64,000 bases of DNA from Allorhodopirellula heiligendammensis (GTDB lineage: Bacteria; Planctomycetota; Planctomycetia; Pirellulales; Pirellulaceae). Positions 28,277 through 36,453 of the stretch are shown one piece after another. Below the pieces are notes generated by a model, which saw only the letters and a list, made by a program, of their open reading frames with translations, was not told the origin of the DNA and ran no database searches. The stretch's first letter is position 1; each line of letters begins with the position of its first letter. The position numbers and the translations under genes are program-made. The stretch spans positions 2,097,739-2,161,738 of the forward strand of contig NZ_SJPU01000002.1 of the NCBI RefSeq assembly GCF_007860105.1. Reading direction: 5' to 3'.

Positions 28277-28983
28277 GTGGACGATTCCACCGAGACGGAT
28301 GCTGAAGCGCAAGCGAAAGGAAATGCGTGGTCGTCTTCAGCCAAGGCTCCCCCGAGGCTGTGACCGGTAATCCAAACACGCCGAGGGCTAGAGCGATTGA
28401 GCAGTTGATTCACTTGCGGTCGAAGTGCGTCGTACGCATTGTCAAAGCCCTTGTGGATGGCTCCGTCATCGACTCGGTTCGACAGAAACGAAAGGTTGCT
28501 GATCCAATCCGGTGAGTCATCGGTTCCCCGCAACACCACAATCGCCGTGTCGTCGAGACTCAAGACGTATCCAATCATCGACGAATCGACAATTGTTTCC
28601 GACGAAAAGCCCATGCGTTTGAATTCTTCACGGGCATTTACGGGGCTGCGATAGGAGAGGTCGCAGACTTCGGCCATGAGCCGAGCGACGGGCCAATCGC
28701 TCGCTTCGTCTGAATCCCAATCGCCATTCAACATATCTGACAAAGTAAGATCGGGTCTGGGTTTTGGACGATCTCGGTCACGCTCTTCTTCTTCGACCGT
28801 TTCACGTCCTGGCGACGAATAGATCAGTGCTACTAACCCAACGCCGCCACTGATCAAGAAACAAAATCCGATCCGGCGCACTAGCGACCGATGCTGCTCC
28901 GAAACGAACACAGTCAACCCAATCGGCAGGACCAATAGTCCAACGAGCAAAAGATATCCTGAATACTCCACAAACATATTCAT
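28021..28983 (-). pseudogene. truncated two-TM class 3 lipase family protein
   Basis: The ATG at 28983 (MNMFVEYSGYLLL) has GGAGTG just upstream. Two membrane helices occupy about residues 8-27 and 39-57. The lipase class 3 domain follows: CDLSYRSP, IVVLRGTDDSPDWISNL and the nucleophile motif VWITGHSLGGALA near residue 235. After that point the sequence is unrelated low-complexity, antisense to another gene, so the catalytic Asp and His are missing and the enzyme should be inactive. It begins two bases after the stop of the cyclase-like frame, so the two were one operon. The intact ancestor would have been a membrane-tethered lipase. Confidence 0.7.
28266..28370 (+). pseudogene. 34-residue basic frame, probably a gene cut at a rearrangement junction
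   Basis: ATG 28266 overlaps the previous stop and gives MDTEWTIPPRRMLKRKRKEM followed by sequence that runs into the antisense of the lipase. The beginning looks like a third operon gene; the end does not. I read it as a gene truncated near 28320-28330, where the lipase remnant begins. Confidence 0.3.
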
Positions 28984-28985
28984 GA

Positions 28986-29676
28986 TCACTCCGATTTGAG
29001 TTCTTTGTCGGTATTGGCTGGGTTCTTTGAAACGCCAGCCTTGCTCCAAGGTTTTGTCGCAACACCTCGTTCAGTCGCCTCGCTGGCTTTCGTCGTTACC
29101 AGAACTCGTCCATCACGGGCCTCCGCTCTCAAGAGGTCTGCTTTGGCAGCCGATTCCTCTTGCTTATCGTCCAATTTTCCGAACGTCAAACCAGTTGCAA
29201 CGTACGCTTTTCCGCTCTTGGTGAACTCGTCACGAAGATCGTCGTCGTCAAGTTCGTCGTAGACTTCTGCGGAAATGCGAATCTGTTTCGCCACCGATAT
29301 TCTTTGCAAACGCTCTGCCTCCGTTGATTCACGACCGAAGCACATCGTTATGCGTTGTCCATGCACTCCCAAACGAGTAACAATCGCCTTGCCGACATCG
29401 ACGCCCACTGCAACATGGATGTTTGTTCGGTCGCCCAGGTGTTCGTTCAGCACGTCTTCCATCGACGACTGAATTCCGAAATCCGACAGCACTGTCGAAG
29501 TTACGAACGTCATCAAAGACCGAATTGAACACATCAAGAACGTAGGTGTTCTGCGTGATGGCATTGCGGTTCGGTGCATCTAAGCCAGTCCAACAGTCGT
29601 ATACAGTGACAGTCGAGCAGGTACGCCTAGTCCCAGTGAGGGCCGAGGTCTCAGCGTTCGGATGCCTTTCTTGCAA
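28986..29676 (-). pseudogene. degenerate, frameshifted class III nucleotidyl-cyclase-like protein
   Basis: The C-terminal part of a cyclase homology domain is readable: HVAVGVDVGKAIVTRLGVHG, then CFGRESTEAERLQ and KQIRISAEVYDEL, aligning with GINTGEVVVGNIG, GDAVNLAARL and ISESTYE of class III cyclases. The Asn of the catalytic Asn-Arg pair is Thr and the preceding Asp is Arg, so catalysis is doubtful. The upstream part (NRNAITQNTYVLDVFNSVF) lies in another frame, implying a frameshift near 29490, and the first metal-binding Asp is not found. It is coupled by a two-base gap to the truncated lipase. Confidence 0.55.
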
Positions 29677-30487
29677 CAGCCGAAGCAGGCTTGATGACTA
29701 CCTAACAGCCAAATCCGCCTTCGACGATATTGAAGCACTTCCCATCGTCTACGTAACACTTGCAAGAGGTGCAATAGACTTCGGCGAACTATCTGCCGCA
29801 GACTCGTACCTAGAAAAATCGATGGAACTGCTTCCCCGAATTACGTCTGCTGTAGAGTTAGCTCGGACAAAAGAGGAGATAGGAAAGACGTTTATGATCA
29901 TGCAGGCGTTCCAGAAAGGAGCAGACTACATTGAACAAGCCAAGGAACACTGGCGTTCTTCGAGGCTTGACTTTCAAGTTGGTGGTTTGCACGACATTTT
30001 GATCTGGGAGGCGCAGTTTGCAAGTAGCAAGGGCGACCACCGTACCGCAGAACTGCGGCTCGAAGAAATGTCCAAGGTAGTTTCAACATATGACCTGTCG
30101 CAGTCAAAATGCAGTTCGATTATTCACGACGCCTATGGCGTATGCCTAGCCCTCCTTGCGAATTCAAATAGTTCCGATCCAAGCCTTCCGATTCCGTTTG
30201 AGTACCGTGAGTATCACCCAGCTTTTTCAGGATGGGTCCGGCCTGCCGAACTGGTTCAGATTTTCGACCAAACAAAACTTTTGCCAATTGGGATCGAGAT
30301 AGTTGATTCGAAAGAGTTGAGCGACAAGAAGGAAAGCCTGCGTTTGGCAAATGAGAGCATCAGTGAGTTTAATAGTGCGGTTTCAAGGGTGCTTGATCGG
30401 CTAGATACCAATGATTCCGTAGAAGATAATGAGGGTACGGGGCAGAGCGTACTCGATAATCCTAAAACGGCTGATTCACAACATTGA
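29546..30487 (+). CDS. TPR-like helical repeat protein, probably 5' truncated
   Basis: From about residue 50 the 313-residue frame reads as helical repeats: LDDYLTAKSAFDDIEALPIVY, then GELSAADSYLEKSMELLPR and QKGADYIEQAKEHW, resembling tetratricopeptide units. The first 45 residues are antisense to the cyclase remnant and do not look like the start of such a protein, so the true N-terminus was probably lost at a junction near 29690. The C-terminal 40 residues are acidic and disordered. No enzymatic motif is present. The gene may be expressed from a fortuitous start or be a pseudogene. Confidence 0.5.
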   Translation: MFCVMALRFGASKPVQQSYTVTVEQVRLVPVRAEVSAFGCLSCNSRSRLDDYLTAKSAFDDIEALPIVYVTLARGAIDFGELSAADSYLEKSMELLPRITSAVELARTKEEIGKTFMIMQAFQKGADYIEQAKEHWRSSRLDFQVGGLHDILIWEAQFASSKGDHRTAELRLEEMSKVVSTYDLSQSKCSSIIHDAYGVCLALLANSNSSDPSLPIPFEYREYHPAFSGWVRPAELVQIFDQTKLLPIGIEIVDSKELSDKKESLRLANESISEFNSAVSRVLDRLDTNDSVEDNEGTGQSVLDNPKTADSQH

Positions 30488-31259
30488 AAACCTCATTGAT
30501 TGATTAATTGATTACAGGAACACACCTGTGTTCTTTTGCACGCCATTTACAAGCCGGATGTCCCACTGAAAAAGCTCGATGACCAAACCATCCGCTTGCT
30601 GTCGCTCCGGGACTATGTGCTATCGAAGCGACATTCCATGGGTAAAACTGTCGTTGTTGAACATACGCCACAGCCAGAAATCGTCGATTTGAAATTCCTG
30701 ATCTGACTCGACGCAGAAGTTCCTAAAGGCGGATGACGACTCCACGCTACCGCACCATCGCTGCGATCTACCGAAAAAGGCTTGGCTCGACGGCAACCTC
30801 GATATGGCCACAGTCCGGTCTGGACAGAAGAAAGTGCCGCAGGGCAGCGGCGTTGTCAGAGTTAGCACTTCGGCCACAACAAATGATCCGTCGAACGCAC
30901 AAGGGAGAAAAGGGACGCTTGACGTAGGGCAAAAGGTCGCCTTTCCCGACACGGAAGTCAGCGGCCACGGATTGAGAACTTTGGCCGGGATCGACAAAGG
31001 TATCTCCGTCTTCGTCCAAGTATGCGCCGAAGCTTCGGCAGAACACGACTCGCACTTCTTGTTCCGACTGGAACCAAGAGCAAGATCGCACGATACCTAT
31101 ACCAAGCATCTGTTCTGAACGTTCGAACGGAAGAATATGGAAACGGACCTTGCGAGTGCTTGGTTCTTCCAACGATTCACTGGGGCAAAATTCGAGAGAT
31201 ACGTGAGTCCGCACCATCACCGGATGCTGAAAATCTCGCAATCGAATCGGAGGAATCAG
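30488..31259. other. degenerate island segment without confident gene
   Basis: Several overlapping frames of 80-160 codons exist on both strands, none with family-like sequence over its length. The minus frame ending at 30620 has a protein-like tail (FQIDDFWLWRMFNND) and may be the end of a lost gene. Confidence 0.4.
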
Positions 31260-31273
31260 ATGCGGACGAGTAA
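31022..31273 (+). CDS. possible small acidic-tailed protein, 83 residues
   Basis: The frame from ATG 31022 ends ENLAIESEESDADE and overlaps the next gene's start by 14 bases. The second half looks protein-like, but the first 25 residues do not and no SD is visible. It competes with an equally long minus-strand frame. Possibly a 5'-truncated gene. Confidence 0.28.
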   Translation: MRRSFGRTRLALLVPTGTKSKIARYLYQASVLNVRTEEYGNGPCECLVLPTIHWGKIREIRESAPSPDAENLAIESEESDADE

Positions 31274-31826
31274 GTTGAGGGTGTTCCTGAGAAGTTGCTT
31301 CGTCGTTTTCTGCGTGTTCCTACCGCTTTCTTGTTTGTGGAACGCAGCAACAGGAACCCACTTTTGGAAGCCGTGGGAAATGGCGATCAGCGCCGTCTTG
31401 ACCGTCGCCGTCTTCGGAGGTCTTTCTTGGCTGGTTACAAATGTTGGAATGGCTCTGTTGTTCGGCGAGAATTGGCAATACCGAGCTTACCGGAACAGCG
31501 GCGGTGATCCGTTTTTCGATTCGTTGCCTCAGGTTTTCAACCCAGATTCACAGACTGTTCGGCAAACACGGATGGATGAACCACAAACGAACTTCGTCCC
31601 TCCAGCAAGTTGGCAATTTCGGTGTCCGCAGTGCAATGCAAGAGTTCAGCATAGGGTCGATGTGTGTTGGAATTGCGGCTACGGCGCCGACAGCGACAGC
31701 ACGGCGTATTTTGAACGATACGGCGATGTGAAGCCGCCAGAGATCAGCGAGGAACACTGGGCTAAGATTCGGGCCGAAGACCAGAATAGATTCCCGGTGG
31801 TGGTCACGTATCGCTCTGATGAATAA
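31260..31826 (+). CDS. membrane protein with C-terminal zinc ribbon
   Basis: The ATG at 31260 (MRTSKLRVFLRSC) has a consensus SD GGAGG seven bases upstream; the longer frame from 31137 is not supported. The product has 188 residues. Two hydrophobic helices lie near residues 8-27 and 38-68 (CFVVFCVFLPLSCLW, MAISAVLTVAVFGGLSWLV). A cytoplasmic tail follows with a four-cysteine zinc-ribbon CPQC-(14)-CWNC near residues 125-145. I cannot assign a role. Confidence 0.65.
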   Translation: MRTSKLRVFLRSCFVVFCVFLPLSCLWNAATGTHFWKPWEMAISAVLTVAVFGGLSWLVTNVGMALLFGENWQYRAYRNSGGDPFFDSLPQVFNPDSQTVRQTRMDEPQTNFVPPASWQFRCPQCNARVQHRVDVCWNCGYGADSDSTAYFERYGDVKPPEISEEHWAKIRAEDQNRFPVVVTYRSDE

Positions 31827-32069
31827 TTGCTGTTTCGATTGACGGTCGTTGACACCGTCTGTCCCATACAGGAGCCTGCGTTCGGACTGTTCTTTTCAAT
31901 GCAAAATCGTCTGGAAGATTGTCGATGACCTAACGTCTAGCATTTGACGCTCAGATCGGATCGGATCGGCTCTGGCAGTCGTGGCTGTCCTCATGTTGCT
32001 CGATAACGACGACGCCCAGCAAACTGGAGAGCTGCGAGCGGGCGACAGATCCGTTAAGCAGGGGCCGCC

Positions 32070-33569
32070 CTAGGTTGGACCGCTCGGCAACTCGGCCTCA
32101 TCCTCCGGCAGCGATTCCTGTGGAAGCCACCATTTTTCTTGAGCGGAGATGGTGGCTCGGAAAAGACGAGCGTATGGCTTGTTTGCGTAGCACTTAAGTA
32201 AGTTGTCTTCGTCGGTTTTGTGAGCCAGTGCTAACGAAGCAAGGTCTCCATGATTGTTCAGGGCCAAGTAGTTGGAGAATGTCTTTCGTAGCTTTCCAAT
32301 CGACAGCTTTCGACGTATCCGCTTGTCTGCCAATGCTCGGTCGACTGCGTTGTTGTACCGCCCCACAAACCTGGCCTCTGGTTTGGTTGTATTCGGTAGA
32401 ACCAGGCCGAGTTCGTCGTAAATCTCGTTGTCTCGATACATCGGCTCGCCATCTTCCGTGAACAAGTATGGCCATGCATTCTGTCGGCAAATTTCAATCT
32501 GTCGTTTCACCAGATCAGATACCCATGGCCAGAGCAATGCCTCGCTATGAGTGAAAGACTTACGCCTCACTGTGATCAACCAATCTTGCTTGTCCGTGAA
32601 GCCAATGATCCTCCCCTTCGGATGAATCTTCCCAAAGTGAAAGTCGTCAACCCTAATTCTCCCAAGTTCTGCCGCTCCGCTGCACGCATTTAGTCCCAGA
32701 CCGAGGATCAGCTTGGTCATTGGCTGAGCTGTCGTGAAGATTTCACAAAGCTCATCCGGCTCCCAGGACTTTTCTTCGATTGCGTTTCCTTCCGCATCGG
32801 ATGAAAGGTTAATGACTTTCCGATTGATCACTTTGAGGTTTGGGATCGAAAACTCTTCGGGATAACGATGTCCGCAGTCGTTTAGAAAGCTGTAGAACTC
32901 ATCGATCTGATTCTCGGCGTACGTTTTTGCGCAACGGTTTTCCCGCTTGGTTGTCGGTCGATTTCGCCAGAAATCAACGTGTTGTTTGATTTCTGCGAAA
33001 CCGAACTGATGCAGCCAGCAATCAGGGAGCAATTCAATGAATTTGTTGACCTGGCCTTCCAGACGCTTGCTTCCTTGGAAGCTTCCGGCGTAGTTTTTCA
33101 CCCGTTCATCTCTGTATGCGGCGAGCGCTGACAGCAATCTCGTCTTGGCGGGGCGGTTGTAACTGGTAACGGACGCTGCAATCTGCACCACAGCCTGCGC
33201 CTCGCCCTTGACCGTTATCCTAACGCCGACTTCACGAAGGCGATTTACCCATGAAACGTCGGGAGTGGGCATCGTGAAAGAAGTGTCGGCGAACTCTGGG
33301 TTCGGCCTTAAATCAAGCACTGCCCAGCCTGTCTTCTCGACTTGCCTGGCCAGACTGAGGAAAAGTTCAGTCCAAATGAAATGGCTAGCCATTCGGCAGT
33401 TTTCGAGGTAGATCTCTTCGATCCATTTGCGTCTTTGCGCAGCGATAGGTGCATCGAAGCCGAGCAGAAACTTCTGCTGCGGACCACCTTTTCTCTTTGC
33501 GCCGAGTTGCCTGCTGTAGCCACGCTTGGTGAGCTTAAGCGGAGTATTTCTAATGACGGGAAGCCGCAT
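32070..33569 (-). CDS. int: tyrosine recombinase/integrase of the island
   Basis: The 499-residue protein sits 158 bases from the tRNA-Ser att site and is the likely integrase. The C-terminal catalytic domain shows LGLNACSGAAELGRIRVDDF, GKLRKTFSNYL (second catalytic Arg), LALAHKT (His) and a tyrosine in LKCYANKPYARLF. The first catalytic arginine, expected as GLR in TGLRxSEL, is replaced (SGAAEL). This resembles a planctomycete integrase group I recall with GFGNAD-type sequence there. The N-terminal 230 residues include a core-binding SAM-like region (KTYAENQIDEFYSFLNDCG). It is transcribed away from the att end, with arm sites lying between its start and attR. Confidence 0.85.
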   Translation of the reverse strand: MRLPVIRNTPLKLTKRGYSRQLGAKRKGGPQQKFLLGFDAPIAAQRRKWIEEIYLENCRMASHFIWTELFLSLARQVEKTGWAVLDLRPNPEFADTSFTMPTPDVSWVNRLREVGVRITVKGEAQAVVQIAASVTSYNRPAKTRLLSALAAYRDERVKNYAGSFQGSKRLEGQVNKFIELLPDCWLHQFGFAEIKQHVDFWRNRPTTKRENRCAKTYAENQIDEFYSFLNDCGHRYPEEFSIPNLKVINRKVINLSSDAEGNAIEEKSWEPDELCEIFTTAQPMTKLILGLGLNACSGAAELGRIRVDDFHFGKIHPKGRIIGFTDKQDWLITVRRKSFTHSEALLWPWVSDLVKRQIEICRQNAWPYLFTEDGEPMYRDNEIYDELGLVLPNTTKPEARFVGRYNNAVDRALADKRIRRKLSIGKLRKTFSNYLALNNHGDLASLALAHKTDEDNLLKCYANKPYARLFRATISAQEKWWLPQESLPEDEAELPSGPT

Positions 33570-33612
33570 CGAATTACCCGTTCTAATGGGGGGCGAAAGG
33601 ACTAATCAGGCC

Positions 33613-33634
33613 CTTATCAGAACACTATCAGAAC
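33613..33634. repeat. right arm-type sites, phased TATCAGAAC repeats
   Basis: TATCAGAAC at 33615-33623 and 33626-33634, spaced 11 bp. The 20 bases 33613-33632 are identical to 23868-23887 near the other end of the island and lie in the same orientation. Confidence 0.7.
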
Positions 33635-33723
33635 AACTTGCAACCCCCTGGAATCACCGGGACAGGGAAATACGCTCAAAACCAAGCAAAATCCAGCTTT
33701 TCCAGTCGCTCAGGCTGAGCAGA

Positions 33724-33745
33724 AAGCGGATGGGGTGGGATTCGA
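33724..33745. repeat. right attachment site (att), inside the tRNA-Ser 3' end
   Basis: Exact 22-bp copy of 23782-23803. It covers the last 19 bases of tRNA-Ser (T-loop 3' side through discriminator) and three bases beyond. Confidence 0.9.
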
Positions 33746-33813
33746 ACCCACGGTAGAGTTACCCCTACGCTAGTTTTCAAGACTAGAGCCTTCGTCCACT
33801 CGGCCACCCATCC
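33727..33813 (-). tRNA. tRNA-Ser (UGA anticodon)
   Basis: Read on the minus strand, the acceptor arm GGATGGG/CCCATCC closes the 87-base gene. The anticodon loop CTTGAAA sits on stem CTAGT/ACTAG and gives anticodon TGA (33777-33779). A long class II variable arm is present, and the T arm is GTGGG-TTCGAAT-CCCAC. CCA is not encoded. The gene is intact and serves as the integration site of the island to its left. Confidence 0.95.
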
Positions 33814-33944
33814 GGTGTTGTTGTTTGAGGGACAGGAATCATTTTCCATTGACCCACAAAAAACAAGCGAGGTTCGGCAGAGTCTAAACCGCCGAGAGCT
33901 GTACGAAAAGTCCCTTGACGGTTTTGCTCATGCTAGCGGTGTGT

Positions 33945-35228
33945 TTAGCTTCGGTGTCCGCTCTCAATTTGTCCCTCTTTGATCACGATACTGATTCCGT
34001 CGCGGATCTGCAGGGATTCCTCTTCGCCATGGTGATCAACACCGGCGGCATTGGTGATCCGGACGTCTGCTCCAATGCGGCAGTTTTTGTCCAAAATGGC
34101 TCCTGAGATGTAACTTCCCTCGCCAATGCCGAGTGGCAATTTACCATCTCGGGCCTGCCCCTTCATTTCGATGAAGTCGGCCCCCATCACCACGCTGTCT
34201 TTAATCGTGACGTTGTCCCCAATCACAGTCCGCAGCCCGATCACGCTATTTTCGATGGTGACATTATCACCGATCAAACAGCCATCGGCGATCAAGCTGC
34301 CGCTGATGGTGGATTTGCCCATGATCGTCGGCGGCAGGAATCGTGGGCGACTGTAAATCGGAGCATGTCGATTACGAATGTCAAACGGTGGGTTCTTGCT
34401 CGCCAGTGACAGGTTTGCTTCGTAGAACGATCGAATCGTTCCGATATCCTCCCAGTAGCCGTCGAACAGGTGTAACTGAACCTTGTGGGTCTTAATCGCT
34501 TCGGGGAAGACCTCCTTGCCAAAGTCGCTGTGCAGGCTGTTTTCGAGCAGTTCGACCATCAGGTCTTTATCAAAGATGTACAGCCCCATGCTGGCCAGGA
34601 GATCGCGGCCCTGGCTAGGGATGCCGCGTTCGTCGATCCAGCTGGGCTCCATTCGCACCGTTGCGATCTGTTCTTCCGTCTGTGGCTTCTCGACAAACCC
34701 GCGAACTTGACCGGATTCGTCGACCTGCATGATGCCGAGCGAGGAAGCATCTTTGCGTGTCACGGGAATCCCCGCGATTGTCGCAGCGGCTCCCGATTCA
34801 ATGTGCGTTTTCATCATCTCGCGGAAATCCATCCGGTAGAGCTGGTCGCCCGAGAGAATCAAGACGTGTTTGATCCAACTCTCGCGGAGGTGCACTAAAT
34901 TTTTGCGAACGGCATCAGCTGTGCCTTGGTACCAATCGGTTTCGGAGTCCACCGTCTGTTGAGCGGCCAGCAGCTCCACAAACCCACCGCTGAAATGATC
35001 GAAAGTGTAGGTTTGCCGCAGGTGACGGTGCAGGCTTTCGGACAAGAACTGTGTCAGGACGTAGGACCGATTCAAACCGCTGTTGATGCAATTGCTGATG
35101 GGGATGTCGATCAAGCGATACTTGGCTGCCAGCGGTACCGCTGGCTTAGCCCGGATCTTGGTCAACGGGAACAGTCGCGTGCCGCGCCCACCGCCGAGAA
35201 TCAAAGCAATTGTGTTACTCAGGTCCAT
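33945..35228 (-). CDS. glgC: glucose-1-phosphate adenylyltransferase
   Basis: GlgC makes ADP-glucose from glucose-1-phosphate and ATP, the committed step of bacterial glycogen synthesis. The 427-residue protein shows the nucleotide-binding [12 protein letters not shown] near residue 12, [19 protein letters not shown] just after it, the GDQLYRMDF metal site near 127 and a C-terminal left-handed beta-helix rich in hexapeptide repeats ([25 protein letters not shown]). The length matches bacterial GlgC. No other glycogen genes are adjacent; the next upstream gene is a ferredoxin-NADP reductase. Confidence 0.96.
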   Translation of the reverse strand: MDLSNTIALILGGGRGTRLFPLTKIRAKPAVPLAAKYRLIDIPISNCINSGLNRSYVLTQFLSESLHRHLRQTYTFDHFSGGFVELLAAQQTVDSETDWYQGTADAVRKNLVHLRESWIKHVLILSGDQLYRMDFREMMKTHIESGAAATIAGIPVTRKDASSLGIMQVDESGQVRGFVEKPQTEEQIATVRMEPSWIDERGIPSQGRDLLASMGLYIFDKDLMVELLENSLHSDFGKEVFPEAIKTHKVQLHLFDGYWEDIGTIRSFYEANLSLASKNPPFDIRNRHAPIYSRPRFLPPTIMGKSTISGSLIADGCLIGDNVTIENSVIGLRTVIGDNVTIKDSVVMGADFIEMKGQARDGKLPLGIGEGSYISGAILDKNCRIGADVRITNAAGVDHHGEEESLQIRDGISIVIKEGQIESGHRS

Positions 35229-35255
35229 GTTGTTTCGCCTAAATCAGGAGGATGC

Positions 35256-36290
35256 TCACCAGTATTTTTCAAAGCGTATTGTTCCCGCTCGATGCTCTTG
35301 GACATCGTAGTGAAAACCAGCTGCTCGCAGTAACGGTAGCATACCAGGATTCTCGGGCGCGTCGGCACCCGGGGGCACATAACCAATCATGGCAGGGTTA
35401 CCGCACAGGAAGACGTGCGTGTTACTTGGAGCGAGCGGATCACCGGCAAGTTCAGCTAACTTGCCGCTGGTGAATAGCGTTTGCAAATACTGCTTTCCGA
35501 CAAAATGAGGATGGTCGGTACGAATGTTTTCTTCTTCGCGAGTCGTCAGCGGCAGGTACACATAATTGCCATACCTTTGCATCAAGGTTTCATGCTCCTT
35601 CAAGTACGCGCAGTCGCGTCGATACCGCACGCTGGTAGCAATGACGATGCGGCCACGGTGTCCGGTCGCGAGCAGCTTTGCCACCATGGCGTTATGGGGC
35701 GCTTCTCCGGTGCCCGTACCGAGAAACAACATCGTATCATCGGGTTCGTAACTGCCGAGCACATATTTCCCAGTGACCTTTCGTTCCATGACGAGGCGGT
35801 CGCCGACTGATTTGCAAAACAATCGCGGCGTTAATGCAGGTGGCTTGCTGGCAGCGTTCTCACCGTGGCGGACCAACGTGATATAGAACTCGAGGTAGTC
35901 AACGCATTCTTGCGTCGCGAGTGTGCCGTCGGCATGTAGCATCGGACAAGAAATCGAGTACGCGCGGCGAACGATCTTCCGAGTCTTATTGACAGGCAGT
36001 TCTTGGGTTTGGGTACCGCTCAGTCGCGGTTCCCAGTTCCCTAAACCGATGGCCAGGTATTGTCCGGGTTCGAATGGCGGCAGCGGCTCGTCAGGGCGAA
36101 TGCGAAATTTTGACAAATCTTCCGTCAGATCAATCCGGTCGATAATGGTGGCGTTATAGAATTGATCTCGAAGTTGTTGCTGCTCCTCCGGGTCCGGGGG
36201 TGCAGCAAGGGGGCGTTTGCCTGGCGGTAAAACCGACTTACTCGGGCCAGAAGCATTCTGGGAGGGAGTGGAGGCGCTCACGAAGCTCAT
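35256..36290 (-). CDS. ferredoxin-NADP(+) reductase family flavoprotein
   Basis: From ATG 36290 the product has 344 residues; the frame is open to 36404. An N-terminal Pro-rich stretch of about 35 residues precedes the FAD-binding barrel ([10 protein letters not shown], the RxYS motif), then a NADP domain with [12 protein letters not shown] and CGNPAMIGY. The enzyme shuttles electrons between NADPH and ferredoxin or flavodoxin. Its closest class is bacterial FNR (Fpr). It lies 27 bases upstream of glgC in the same direction, so the two may share a transcript, with no obvious biochemical link. Confidence 0.9.
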   Translation of the reverse strand: MSFVSASTPSQNASGPSKSVLPPGKRPLAAPPDPEEQQQLRDQFYNATIIDRIDLTEDLSKFRIRPDEPLPPFEPGQYLAIGLGNWEPRLSGTQTQELPVNKTRKIVRRAYSISCPMLHADGTLATQECVDYLEFYITLVRHGENAASKPPALTPRLFCKSVGDRLVMERKVTGKYVLGSYEPDDTMLFLGTGTGEAPHNAMVAKLLATGHRGRIVIATSVRYRRDCAYLKEHETLMQRYGNYVYLPLTTREEENIRTDHPHFVGKQYLQTLFTSGKLAELAGDPLAPSNTHVFLCGNPAMIGYVPPGADAPENPGMLPLLRAAGFHYDVQEHRAGTIRFEKYW

Positions 36291-36453
36291 TCCTTTTGCG
36301 ATTCTTGCCGCGGACAGGGTCTCGAAAGAGTTACTATAATGAACTGTGTCACCACCATGGTGTGACATCAACGAGGATTTTCCCTTCCTTAGTGAAACGT
36401 TCAATCTCCGTCGATTTCACCTCTGCAATCATTTTTTTCGTCACGATCTTGCC

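Larger units (their letters stand above)
23782..33745. mobile_element. tRNA-Ser integrated genomic island, about 10 kb
   Basis: The element is bounded by an exact 22-bp direct repeat. It has a tyrosine recombinase beside the intact tRNA, phased arm-like repeats just inside both ends and an excisionase-like HTH protein. Its cargo is of lower GC content by eye, consisting of unrecognised small proteins and broken genes. It lacks visible replication, mobilisation or phage structural genes, so it is an integrative island or satellite-like element, or a decayed one. Confidence 0.88.

Noticed and set aside
28986-29579. Functional Pycsar-type cyclase
   Set aside because: Catalytic Asn and metal-binding Asp are not present and the N-terminal half is out of frame; kept only as a degenerate relative.
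31137-31259. Upstream start for the zinc-ribbon membrane protein
   Set aside because: ATG 31260 has a consensus SD, and the extra 41 residues do not resemble the rest.
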